From Populus alba (taxonomy: Eukaryota > Streptophyta > Magnoliopsida > Malpighiales > Salicaceae), in NCBI RefSeq assembly GCF_005239225.2, contig NC_133294.1:18551631-18615630 (forward strand): a stretch of DNA of 64,000 nt, in the 5' to 3' direction. The translations under genes were made by a program, and so were the position numbers. Shown here piece by piece: positions 11,808 through 23,698 of this stretch. Within the stretch, counting starts at the first letter, position 1, and every line of letters begins with the position of its first letter. The notes below the pieces were generated by a model. It was not told the origin of the DNA, ran no database searches, and was given only the letters and a program-made list of their open reading frames with translations.

Positions 11808-14800
11808 ATGGATACTAATTCACTTCTTAAGGATCAGAAAGAAAAACCAAGTCTTCTTGTTGAGGTAAATTCTGCAGCTTCAATTGTGTGATTCTTCTTC
11901 CTTAGCAATGAAATTCCTGTTCTTCCAGTCTTGACTCTTGAAATTTTGTGGTTTAGGTTGCTAATTTAGAAAGACAGCTGTGGACACTAGTCCATACGAG
12001 AGGTCTTTTGTACTCCAATGTTCAAGACTTGTATCGAAAAATATGCTCTAGTTATGAGAAATTAATTCTCAGTGATCACAGACTGGAGGAGCTTCAAGAT
12101 ACTGAATATTCTCTGTGGAAGCTTCACTATAGACATATTGATGAATTTCGTAAACGAATAAAGAAATTTTCTGCTAACGGGGAGACTATAACGTTTGTGA
12201 CACCACAAAGTAAGTTGGCTGCACAGAGAAGCAGTGATAACCATGTTGATGGATTTAAATCATTTCTGTCTGAAGCAACTGAATTTTATCAAAATCTTAT
12301 CTTCAAAATCAAAAGATATTATGGTCTCCCAGAAGATTTTTCCTTCCATAGAAGTGGTGGCAATTCTGCTTCCCCTGAGCCCAACAAAATGCAGAAACTA
12401 CAATTTTTATGCCATCGCTTTTTAGTTTGTCTGGGGGATCTTGCTAGATACAGAGAACAATGTGAAAAATCTGACACACAGAACCACAAGTGGTCAGTTG
12501 CAGTCGCTCATTACTTGGAAGCAACAATAATTTGGCCCGACAGTGGAAACCCCCAAAATCAGGTACTTTCACGCTACTTCCATATTATGATATCAGCAGA
12601 GAAACTTATGAAAGGTCCTCAGTCATGAGAATGACTTTTATAACTTTGTCTGCTTTTAAAACCTACTATCCTGGTTTCATATATATAGCACATAACCAAA
12701 TATGTTCAATTTTCAGTTGGCAGTGTTGGCAACATATGTCGGTGATGAGTTCCTAGCTTTGTACCACTGCATAAGAAGTTTAGCTGTTAAAGATCCTTTC
12801 CCTGATGCATGGAATAACCTTATTTTACTGTTTGAAAGAGTAAGACTCCAGCTCATGTTCCAGCTCTCTCTCTCATTCTCTCTCTCTCTTGTATAAATGC
12901 TATCCCCAACAGATTGCTGTGCTGCCATTTTTTTTTCTTTGGCAGTTCTCAGTTGATTTTGTGATTTTCCAGAACAGGTCATCTCATTTACATTACCTTT
13001 CTAGTGAGGCCTGCTTTGATTTCTTACGACCATCTGAAAGTAGCGTCTGGACTGAAGCACAATCCACTAATGATTTTTTGAATTGCAAGCCTCTGAAAGC
13101 TGAAGATGAAGGCTCAAGGGAGACACATTTATGGCCTCTAATCATTAGAACAATAAGTTTCTTCTTCATAAAATCCAGGTAATCCTTGAAGCACATTTTG
13201 TTTCTACCAAACAATTTTAGCGTTCCCTTCTAGATTTAATTATGCAATAATGTTTTGTTTTTTTCTCAATTTCTGTTATACGTAGCATGTGCTATGATGC
13301 CTTCTGGTTCCTGCAGTAATTTTCACTACTCTGTTGGTAGAATGCTTGATATACGTTAATTGGTATAGCATTCACTATCCAGGGTAGTCTCCTTGATAAT
13401 TGTTCTATTATCATCTTTTCTGAAATTGAATGTTCATCTTGTGTTGAGCTTCTGAGATGTAATGATCTTTTAGTGGATTCTCAAAGTCATAAGGTGTAAG
13501 AATTTTTTTATCAAGCAATTACCATAAATTCTGTGTCAACAGAATAATGTTTATGTTTGGAATTTTGGCCAGCAAAACTAAAACTGTTATTCTTATTATA
13601 TAGGACTATTAGCTGCAACATGATTGAGGAGGCATCCTTCTGAAATATGCTGTCACATTACTAATTCATGTTTTTATCATATGCATTCTGAAAGTACCAC
13701 TTCCACTATGTCATACTGAGCTGAAATTTTGTTGACTGCTTTTTAAAGTATCTTGTTCTGAACTCCTTACTAAACAAAAGATGGTTGTATACAGTACTAA
13801 TTGCTTTTCAATCTGTGGCAGTTTTGAGGACTTTCCTTGTACTTTTGCATCTACAATTAAAGAGCTGGATGTGTTGATGGCACTAGATGATGCAACTTTA
13901 AAAGCTGCAATGGAGTCATATCAGCATATGAATTCAGCCAGGAGTGGTCCTTTTAGAACCCTTCAATTTATCTCATTACTCATCTTTGTCATTGAGAATC
14001 TAATAAATATCCCAGATGAAAAAGATTCAAAGGGTAAAACTGAAGTCCATCAAATTGCGTTAATACAAGCTGCAGTGGCTGCTTCATTCATTTTCATGGG
14101 ACGTCTTACTGATAGATGTTTGAAGGCAGATTTGTTGGACTCTTGCCCACTTTTACCAGCTTTGCTTGTTTTTGTGGAGTGGTTAGTGCGTATTCTTGAT
14201 GAACTCAAAACACATGGATCTGATGATAAAAGTACAAGTGCTATGTCTTATTTCTTTGGAGTGTTTCTTGAACTTTTGAATCAGTTTGACATTAATAGTG
14301 GTGAAGTCGAGCCTCCACACAGTATTGCTCTTTGGGAAGACTATGAGTTGAGAGGCTTTGCACCAGTAGCTCATTCGCAGGTGCCATTAGATTTTACAAG
14401 TCATTGGGGACACAGAGACAGTTTTGAAACTGGAACTCGATACCGTGCGAATCGCATCATTGATGCTGCAATGAAGATTGCAGATAGAACAAACAATAGT
14501 CACAAGTGGATCTTCTATGATAAATCTGGAAGAAGATTTTCTGTTGCTGAATCAAATAAATTTCAAGACAGGAAAGAGTTGGAAAAGATGGGGTCTGCTA
14601 GTACTGTTGTTCAAGAGAAAGATCCCAACCAGAAAATTTTACAATCAACAGAAAAAAGTGAGAAGGTAATCCTTGAGGAGAAACCAAGTAGCCCTGTTGT
14701 GAATGGAAAATCCATTTCCTTAGAGGAGGAAGAAGTCATTCTCTTCAAGCCTCTCACAAGATACAACTCTGCACCACTTTATAGGTCTATCACCTCCAAT

Positions 14801-15883
14801 GATCAAACACCTTCAGAAGACACTGGGGACCAGGTCGTGCCTGCTGATGAATGCTTGCGACGTGCTACGTCACTACTAATAGCACAAAACCAGGGCCAGG
14901 GTGATCCTTCAGCATTCCATTCTGACCTCACCAATTTCAGGTGCATCAAACCTCTGAAACAGCAGGAGCCTCCCTTAAAGGATACAGCAGACCACCTGGT
15001 TTCAGAAGCTCCTAACTCTCATGGGACTCCATCTCTCAGCACCTCCATTTCTGCTGGGCCACCCTCACTCAATGCTTGGGTTCTCAATAGAGGTTTGAGC
15101 AATGAAAGGGTGAAAGGTAAAGGTGACATGAGTAGACATAGCTTGGCACCTATTCAGGAAATGGCATCAGCATCCATGAATGATCTCTCTATCAGTGAAA
15201 CTGACTCTGTAATTAGTTCCACGCATGAACATTTGACCCCACATTACTTTTCTCCTCCTTATTCAGCTCCAGTGCCGTCCGCCCCATTTCTTCCTGATGA
15301 TGCTGTGTGGCTTAATGGCATCCAATCTACTTTCACTGACTACAATAGCTTGGGAACTATCAACAGAACTAATTCTAATTATTTTGACACATCTCCAGTG
15401 AGTGCCTATTCAAATTGGACTGGTTCTCATCAACCTCTTCATCATGGTCCTGGAATTCCAGGCTTCATGGATGCATACACACCAGTGCGTCGAATGACTT
15501 CTTCTGAATGGCTTCGTCAGTACAGGGAAAGTCAGAATCCCGAGCGCACCACTAGTCACTTATGGCCAGTACATTCTTACACCATTGGGAACACTGGAAA
15601 CTTCCACGACATATCCAGGTCCGGTCTTTTTAATCAGTGGTCAACTCCTGTGGCTTCTAATCAATTGGTTTATGAAGGGAGCCCGCCAATGCTTCCAGGT
15701 TTCCCTCCTGTTCATGGAACTGATGATCAAAGGAACAAATTCTTTTATGGTTATCAAAGACCGAGCCCTTATGGATGTGGTGGCGTGAATGAGCCAGAAC
15801 CACTCTTGCAGTATCTCAAGGAGAAAGAATGGCTGCTCCAGCAGGATCCAACGTTCAGAGGTCCTACATATATGGGAAGTTGA
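11808..15883 (+). CDS. SMG7L: SMG7-like (EST1/TPR-domain) protein
   Basis: Five coding exons join in frame: 11808-11864, 11957-12562, 12717-12839, 12973-13178 and 13822-15883, giving 1017 residues. All four introns are GT-AG. The N-terminal part matches the EST1/SMG7 14-3-3-like TPR region: ERQLWTLVHTRGLLYSNVQD, LWKLHYRHIDEFRKRI, LCHRFLVCLGDLARYREQ, HYLEATIIWPDSGNPQNQLA and the family-typical DPFPDAWNNLILLFERNRSS. An EST1-type central domain follows from about residue 330. The rest is Ser/Pro-rich and ends with QYLKEKEWLLQQDPTFRGPT, as in plant SMG7 proteins. In animals and plants SMG7 binds phosphorylated UPF1 in nonsense-mediated decay; plant SMG7 also acts in meiotic exit. SMG7L function is little known. 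SMG7L rather than SMG7 is favoured by microsynteny with At1g28260. Confidence 0.93.
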
Positions 15884-16270
15884 AATTGTCATGCGAGATG
15901 GCTGATATGAGCATTGCACATAGCTACATACCTTCAATACGGGAACTTCATTCAGCCTGTAATGATCCATAGGTGATAACTCTTCATTTGTTAGTTGTTA
16001 ACATGTAATATGTGTTAATGTGTGTGCATATGTAACCATTCTTCCAGAAAAAAGAGCTCAAGAAACTCCGTAGAAAAATTCTCATCTGTAGGATTATATG
16101 TATGGGAACTTCATTCAGCCTGTAATGATCCATAGATGATAACTGTTCATTTGTTAGTTGTTAACATGTAATCTGTGTTAATGTGTGTGCATATGTAACC
16201 ATTCTTCCAGAAGAAAGAGCTCAAGAAACTCCGTAGAAAAAATTCTGATCTGTAGGATTATATATATAGT
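15884..16270 (+). repeat. 163-bp tandem duplication in the SMG7L 3' region
   Basis: The block beginning 'gggaacttcattcagcctg' at 15941 recurs at 16104 with only a few differences, including changes near 15974/16137 and in an A run. Both copies lie directly after the stop codon at 15883, so they probably fall in the 3' UTR. Each copy carries an 'agaaactccgtag' block and an identical 'tgtgtgcatatgtaacc' block. Confidence 0.92.
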
Positions 16271-19200
16271 TCGTGAAAATTGACATGTTCTATCAGTTCG
16301 AGATTTTATCTGCTGTGTAATATGCTCTACTGCAGAGTATAGAGAATGCTTTGGAAGTTGACTTCAGAATCCATTTCAAATATTAACCTGCAAAGATCAT
16401 ATTGATCTGCTTTCATGCTGTTTTTGTGACTTTAACTAATTTGCTAGATATTAACCTGCTTTCATATTAATACATTACCTTTTATTATATTAGTGTAATG
16501 ACAAACTTACTCTTTAATGATAAACATTTAAATTATGAATTAAGGATAATTATGTCTTTTCACTACAGCACAATTTTTATTTTCAAATTATGTGGGGACA
16601 TAATTTTTTTAATTTTTTTAGCACATTAAATAATGTAATTATCCTTTGAAATAAAAAAACTTGAACTTACATATAGGCTTTTAAGTCTTTTTAATTTTTT
16701 AGCACACTAAAATGATTTAATTACCCTAAAAGCAAAGTCTGCTAAATTATCTTCTAATTGCTCTTGTCCTTTCATCAAGGTTTTTTTTTTCTTTTCTTTT
16801 CTATTATCAAATTGACTCATGGATATTTTTATATTTTAATAAAATTTAAATATTATTATAAAAAAATTACTAACACGTGCAATGTTGTCCGATAACTAAA
16901 TGTTGTCATTCACGTCGGCGTTTGAATAATCTTGGCGGCCCCTTCATGACATGGAAGCGCGTGAGTTTGAAGTTGATAGCCTTTTTCTTTCTTGTTACCT
17001 CTCGCCTCCTTGATTTTCATGCCTAAACCTTTAGAATTCAAAGTAACCTTTTAATTTGTTTTTCCTTCAAATTTGATCTAAGTTTTTTTTTAATTATTTG
17101 TTTTATTTAAAATAATCTATAAAATTATAATTTTATTCAATTTCATCTCCTTCAATTTTTTTTATCTTTTAAATTTGGTCTTCATTCTTTTTATTATTAT
17201 TTGTTTTATTTGAGATAATTTTAAAAATTCTTTTTTTGAAAAATTCATTTTCCTTAAGTTTTCTTTTTTATCTGATTTGATCATTATTCTTTTTATTGCC
17301 ATTTTTTTTTCACTTGATAAATTTTTTAAATTAATTTATTTTATTTTATTCTTTAAAATTAAATTGATTTGGGATTTGAGTTTCTAGATTGAGCTCGTTT
17401 AGGATTTCAATGGTTGTGAGTTTTAGAGATTAACCCAAGGTTAGGAGGTTCATCCAGGTTTGATTGGTCTTTTTTTTAAAAAAAGAAAAAACTCATGCTT
17501 TTTAGTTTCATTCTTCAGAATTTATTCAATTGGAGATTGAGATATTTTATTTTTATTATTTTTCTTTTCATAGAGTTTCTCACTATTTTAAAACTTAACC
17601 CTATAGGTTAAGTTGATTAGCGACTTGATCAACTCAAGAAAGATCAAGTCAAAATCCATTGACTTTTTTATTTTTAGATTTTTTTTTCCTCAAAATGATG
17701 TTATTTTTTATTTTTTTTTATAAAATATTTTTTTTTTAGTTGACCTTGGTCAACCCACCTAACTCATGACCCAAGACTTGCCTTGGGTCAACTTGTGTGT
17801 CAGGTTTAGAAACTATGGAGTCTTTCACTAATTTTGAAAATGATCAAAGTTATCTCGAGTCTTTTTATTGTCATTATTCATTGCTTTTTCTTTGGTTAAT
17901 TTTTAAAATTGATGTTTTTTTTTTAATCTAATCATTCATCATTGAATTGGTTAGGAGCCTAAGTCTAAGATTTCTTGGGTTGTAAGTTTAAAAGATTAGC
18001 TCAAGTTTTGAATGTTCCCATAAGTATTAATCTCAATAACTCCAATTAATATCAAATTTTAATAGAGCATTGACTAAAAATATTTAGAAACAATACTTTA
18101 ATGCAATAGGAATTCCATAATTATAACAACTTTATAATTTCTATTGCAAAATATTTTTGTCCCAAGAACTTTATATTTACTCTAGATTCATTAATCAAAC
18201 ATTAAATTAATTAATAAAATATTTAATGAATATTAAAAATAAATAAGCTTTTATTAATAAATTATATGTATATATATATGAACAAAGTTAATGACATATA
18301 TAACCAACTAATTAATTTTAAGACATATATACTAACATGTACTACATGCCTTGAAATATGTCTCATGCCGGTGTGATAAAGAATCTTGTTATATGCACAT
18401 ACTAATCCATGTAGACATCAACTGCAATGGTGAGATGCTGCTCTTCAAAAATTCAATCTCTCCCCTCATGCAACTAGTTGATATAATCTAAAAAATTCAA
18501 TCCCATAATTCGTATCAACATCAACCATGATATGTTGATAGAATCTAAAATGTCACATCACATAATCCTAGCAATGAAACTCCACTATCACCAAATAGTG
18601 CACTTGGATCATTATGCAAATTGGAGGAGCTGTTTGTATCACATCCTCCATGTCTGACTTCCATATAACTTATTAAAACAAGAAATCCATATACTATATC
18701 ATAAACAATTTGATGTAAAAAAATAATATTACAAAAATGAATAAAATGAATGTCATAACTTACACCTGATGAGACTGCTACGCTTCTAACTCGTTGCTGT
18801 AGAATGACTGAATGCGAGTTGGATTTTCACAAAATCTTTCATGCTCACACCGATTGACATGATAAACCACAAATTTAATGAACTTCTAATGGGAGTTGAA
18901 TCCAATATACGTGTCCAGAATCTGGCCACCCCAACCTCTCGACTACCAACGTGTAGATGCTTCAACTTGCCATTTAAAATAATTATACTTGTATAAATAA
19001 TAAACAAGTATTTTAGAAGACATACATATTTCATAATTGCTGTAGCTTCCACTCCATGCCTTTTCCATGCCCAACATTTCATCCATTAGTATTTCTTGTG
19101 TTGCAAACAGAATGTTCAATATTTTCATCTTGTTACCTGGAGAAGCCGTTCAGGTATCATGTTGATGTAGAACAGTCAGGACTTTCCAGTTACAACTTCA

Positions 19201-19453
19201 AAAGTCTAGAGTGCCAAACTTTTGGATTGATGAGTAACAGTGATCTGCCAGGTTGTCAAGGAAAGATGCATAGAATAGCTCTCAGGACAATTAAAGAATA
19301 ACTTGGGCAAGAAACATGAAAGAAAAATGAATGAATCGTGTTCTTGTTGCTGCTATTTTGAACCACGATGACCTTGTACAGAATGTACATTGGAGGTACA
19401 AAAATAAAGGTTATTCAGGGGGAAAAAAATCACTAAAGCTTCTTCCGAACAAC
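16271..19453. other. AT-rich repeat-like intergenic DNA
   Basis: 16480-16860 and 17040-17340 are T-rich. The second block looks like the reverse complement of the AT-rich repeat at 63480-63860 ('tttggtcttcattctttt' against 'aagaatgaggaccaaa'-type words). 17580-17830 has repeated 'ttgatcaactc' and 'gggtcaacttg' words typical of plant transposon flanks. 18050-18260 resembles an LTR-like leader. A 98-codon minus-strand frame at 18786-19082 has no motif I recognise. Confidence 0.4.
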
Positions 19454-21894
19454 TCATTTCCACAGTTCTTCCATTGGGATCCCACGTTCACAAGCAACAT
19501 CATTGAACTGCGTCATTTTTTGCACTGCAACAACAGTGGCTCTCGCATTATTAAGCACATTCTTACTCCTAAGTTGTTTTCCCAGCGCATTCTCAACACC
19601 TGCCATTTCGAGAACAATTCTCACAGCACCTCCAGCAATCACTCCGGTACCAGGTGAGGCAGGTCTGAGCATCACCTTTGCCGCCCCAAAATCTCCCTCA
19701 GATCTGCCATTCAGTTGTTAAAAATGCTTAGTTGCTAAATTAGCTAATTTGGAACTGTTTGCTCCATTATATGAAAACCCAAATAAGTAAAATGCAAGGC
19801 ATGCTATTGTGGGTAGGTTAAAAGAGGAGTATTCTTGTGAATTATGCATCTATCATGCTCCAATATCTTTATCATGCTCAAATCTCTACCAAAAAGGCTC
19901 GGGACATGGTCTAGTCTTATAGTCAATGAAGGTGTTTCTTTTCTTAACAATTGCACTATATTATCAATGCTAGATAAATGACAGCAAAACTCACACACAC
20001 AAAAAACAGTTCATGGTAGAAGAAAAAATGGAAATCAATGCAGATGCATATCCAACCTATCATCAGGGTGTATAACTTGATAATATATGAGCCAATCAAC
20101 TTGAGATGATATACTATATTCATTAATTTTGACCTTATAGGAATACCCATCCTATTTCAGAGCATATAACTTGAAAAAATATAGAGTCCATCAACTTCAG
20201 ATGATTTATATTCATGTTTCACCTCCTAGGCAACTAGGTTCTACAACAAGGTAGAAGTTCAGAAAACTCCCCATAGACCTGCAGTTTTATTTTTAAGAAA
20301 TAAAGTCTTAATTTGAAATTTATAAAAAAAAAAAAAGGAGAAAAAATGCACAAAAGTTTCCAGAAATTCAAAAATGCCTAATTTGCACTGAGACACAAGG
20401 AATGATGAAAGCCAGTGCTTTGAGTAAATCAAATTAGACTTTCAAAAGCAATGTTGATGCCCTAAGCTTCCTATAGGCACCCAATCTAAACATACATCAA
20501 TTAACAGCTAGTCCTAAACCTATATCCCAGATTAACGAATTGCCAAACCCTCCAAAGCAACTCCAAATCCTATATACTCACCCAAGGACATTTTCTGTCA
20601 TAGAACATTACACTTACATGTTACAAAAATAGTTAATAACCCTTGATTCTAACAGCCAGAAAACACCTAAAATTCTTGCAGCCTTGATTCTAACAGCTCT
20701 CATCTCCAAACTGCCAGAAAACACCTCTAATCCTTGCAGAAATTCCACAAATCAAGTCAGCCTTACTCGTACAGAAAACTTGAATGACTTGTCACAGCCA
20801 ACTTAACAATTCTTCATATATTTGGTTTTCCACATTTTATCTCAAATGCGATTATGCAAGCTATCCATCTCCAAAATAGCTGCATGTTCTCGGTCAGACT
20901 TAGTTCTCCAATACAAAAAAGTTAAATTTCACAATCAGTCAGAGCCTAAAATCCTTAGAACCAACAAATCCAAAACTCACTTAAAACAAAAGAGTCAATA
21001 AAATTAACCGAAAAGACAAGCCTTCACACTTAAACAAAAATAAAAAAGAACCAAATGCAACTATCTCCAAATTACAATCCTTAGAATACAAAACCAACAT
21101 TCACATTATCTATAAACATAATAAACCACATGAAAATAACAAACCGATAAAAATATTAAAACTTTCAGGATAAGAGATATACCTATGAGGAAAAGTCAAG
21201 TACTTTGTCATAGGTACGGTAATAATATTTCTTCTAGCATTAAGAGCTGATTTTTGGACAGCAGCAATAACTTCCTTAGCTTTTCCAACTCCAACCCCAA
21301 CTTGACCTTGTTTATCTCCCAACAACAACAACAGCTCTAAAATGCAACTGTTTCCCTCCTTTAACAACCTTAGTCACTCTCCGAACTTGAACAACTCTCT
21401 CATCTAACCCATCCTTATTTTTTTTTTTTTATTATTATTTCTTTGATTTTGAGCCCCACCCACTAGTTTTTTTAACCTTAGAATCCATTACATATATATC
21501 TTTGCCTAAAAAACTAACTCCACTATATGCAGGACCCTAAAGTTCCTCATAAGCTGCAGCTATTTCTTCTTCAGTTTCCATTGGACCTTCATCGAAGGAG
21601 AGTGGAGGAATGTAGTCTTCAGGTTGGGTTGGTGGGTCAAACACAACTTCTTCTTCTGGATTAACATTGTTAAAGAAGGAAGTGTCCATGTCACTTGAAT
21701 TGGCTCTTGTGATTGTTCTTATGATTTTGGGGGTGTGAAGAGAAGAGGTAGAGAAATGGGGATTTGGGTGAGAGAGAAAAGGAAAAAGGAAGAAGTTTGG
21801 TGGTGGGTTGAAGGAGGGAAAGGCGGGGAGTGCTGGTGGAGGTGGTGGTGGTGTGGAGGTGGAGGGAGGAGAGAGTTACAGCGGTGGTGGACAT
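19454..21894 (-). pseudogene. RPS5: Plastid ribosomal protein S5 pseudogene (intron retained)
   Basis: Exon 2 (19703-19454) is fully open and encodes the S5 C-terminus: [20 protein letters not shown], then [20 protein letters not shown], ending GIPMEELWK and a stop. Exon 1 (21894-21183) starts with a Ser/Thr-rich transit-peptide-like MSTTAVTLSSLHLH, but the reading frame changes before DMDTSFFNNVNPEEE. In that second frame a TAG sits at 21539-21537, three consecutive TAA codons lie at 21437-21429, and after FRAVVVVG one extra base near 21318-21320 shifts to the frame that encodes [18 protein letters not shown] up to the donor at 21182. The intron has intact GT-AG ends. S5 is a 30S subunit protein of plastids. 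With two frameshifts and four stops the copy cannot make S5. Because the intron remains, it arose by DNA duplication, not retrocopying. Confidence 0.93.
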
Positions 21895-22554
21895 TGGTGT
21901 GCGTGGAGGACCAAGGGGAGAAGGGAAGGAAGGCTTATACCAAAAGGAGTTGAGAATTGATGTTGAGAATTGAGGAGGTGGAAGGAGTGTAAAATTAGGA
22001 GAAATACAACTCAGTCCCTCATTTATACATGTAGTTTCAATATAGTTATCAATTGTTTGAATTTTTCAAATTTTCTCAGTATTATTAATTAACAAAAAGC
22101 TAAAACGAATTGAGAAAATACTGTAAGAAATACTGTGTCTACACACTCTTAAATTATATTTGTGACCTTATAGGCAAATAAAGAAGCTCTATTAGACGGG
22201 TATTTTGATTTTTTCATCACCAATTAATTATTAATAATTTTTTAATGATCAATAAGCCATTAGAAAAAATTAAATTGCCCTCAACATTAAAGCCTCTATT
22301 TTAAACTGAAAAGAAAAAAAAAATATAATTTTATTGTAATAACACATAATAAATTATGTAAAAAATCCAATATATATACACACTTTTTTTTCAATAAATA
22401 TCAAAAGAATTTTTTTTTTTATGGTAAATGTACTATACTTATAGAAATTGGTTATAAAAATAATAGTAATGTGGATCATCATCACCGATATAAGCCTATA
22501 AGTCAGAGAATGAAGGATTAAAAATTACCTTGTATATAAATATAAATAGAAGTT

Positions 22555-22555
<1 letters not shown>

Positions 22556-22600
<45 letters not shown>
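22556..22600. repeat. (TG)n microsatellite
   Basis: About 45 bases of uninterrupted alternating TG, likely polymorphic. Confidence 0.92.
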
Positions 22601-22601
<1 letters not shown>

Positions 22602-22744
22602 AGATTAGAAGATCTCCATGAAGGAGGACTGAGGTCCTCTATCACTATTTTATCCTTAACCTGTAAAGGAAAAAGAAAAAGGTTGAAAAAAAAAAAATTA
22701 AGAGCATAATGTCTTTTTTTATCCGAACCCGTTTATTCTTGTTG

Positions 22745-22910
22745 GTCATATTAGGATTTATTTGGAAGTATAGTTATGATTGTTTTTTTAAGTATTTTTT
22801 ATATTAAAATAATATTTTTTAAAATTTTTAAAAATTATTTTTTGATATCAGTACATAAAAACGATTAAAAATATATAACAAAAAATAATTTTTCACAAAA
22901 AAAATAAAAT
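22745..22910. repeat. MITE-like AT-rich repeat copy
   Basis: The order 'tatgattgttttttaagtat', 'ttaaaataatattttttaa', 'tttttgatatcag(t)acat', 'aaaacgattaaaa' recurs, diverged, at 54220-54500, 54771-54935, 61785-61980, 62340-62475 and around the 10-kb retrotransposon. Its shape is that of the short non-autonomous DNA transposons common in poplar. Ends and target duplication were not fixed. Confidence 0.5.
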
Positions 22911-23698
22911 TAATGAAATATGAGTTGAGCCGCGTTTTCAAATTCATCTTTACATAAGAATTTATAAGTACTTCTCACTTTGTATTTCAAAACTTTATTC
23001 ATTCATGAAAAAAAGTTTACTTCATGTTAGTTTTTTTAGAAAGAGTTTTTCCTTTTTAGAATAATACGCCAAAAAAATTAAAAAGGAGCAAGTTTATAAT
23101 AAAATTTTATATTATTATTATCTAAGACGAACAAACACCCTATTTTTGAAAAAAAAAACGATTCTGTCCCAGCTAATAACCTCATAGATCTACACAAGTC
23201 ATTTTCAACAAGGTTAGGAATGAATTCAGTCGAGTTCGATTATGTAAGAAAGGAGGAACAAAAACTTCATCACACAATGCTAAAAGCTTTACAATTTATA
23301 CCAAGAAGTTGTTAAAAAATAAAAAGAAGACTTATATATATATTAAAAAAAAAAAAAAAAAACCCTCAGCTTTGCTAGCAAATGAGAAATAATTCCAATT
23401 GAAAAGGATTATTTACTTTTGAAACGCGCGCTATTACAGAAAAAATCATCAAACATACAAGTAATACAAATTTCTTCTCCTTTTCTTTTCTTGCTCTTCC
23501 TTTTCCTCGTCTTAAAAGAAAAAAAAAAAAACTTCTAATAATATCCAATACCCTTGTTAAAAATGAATGTATCAGTATACTATCAACAACTGATTACTCA
23601 ACCTTTTAGTTGCATCAACCATGCTTTGACAAACTGCTGTAACCCCATCTTCTTTATGTCATGAATCTTGATAGCTACTGTTAATAATATTCTAATGA

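Larger units (their letters stand above)
21895..23698. other. Intergenic DNA between RPS5 pseudogene and LEC2
   Basis: The first ~100 bases hold a G-rich stretch (on +) that was the leader of the pseudogene. Beyond it the DNA is AT-rich with a GT microsatellite, a MITE-like block and many A runs. The ~250 bases next to 23698 are the expected LEC2 3' UTR. No coding sequence seen. Confidence 0.5.

Noticed and set aside
13781..13821. Upstream ATG of the 700-codon frame in SMG7L exon 5
   Set aside because: These codons lie in the intron before the acceptor at 13821. The spliced frame enters at 13822.
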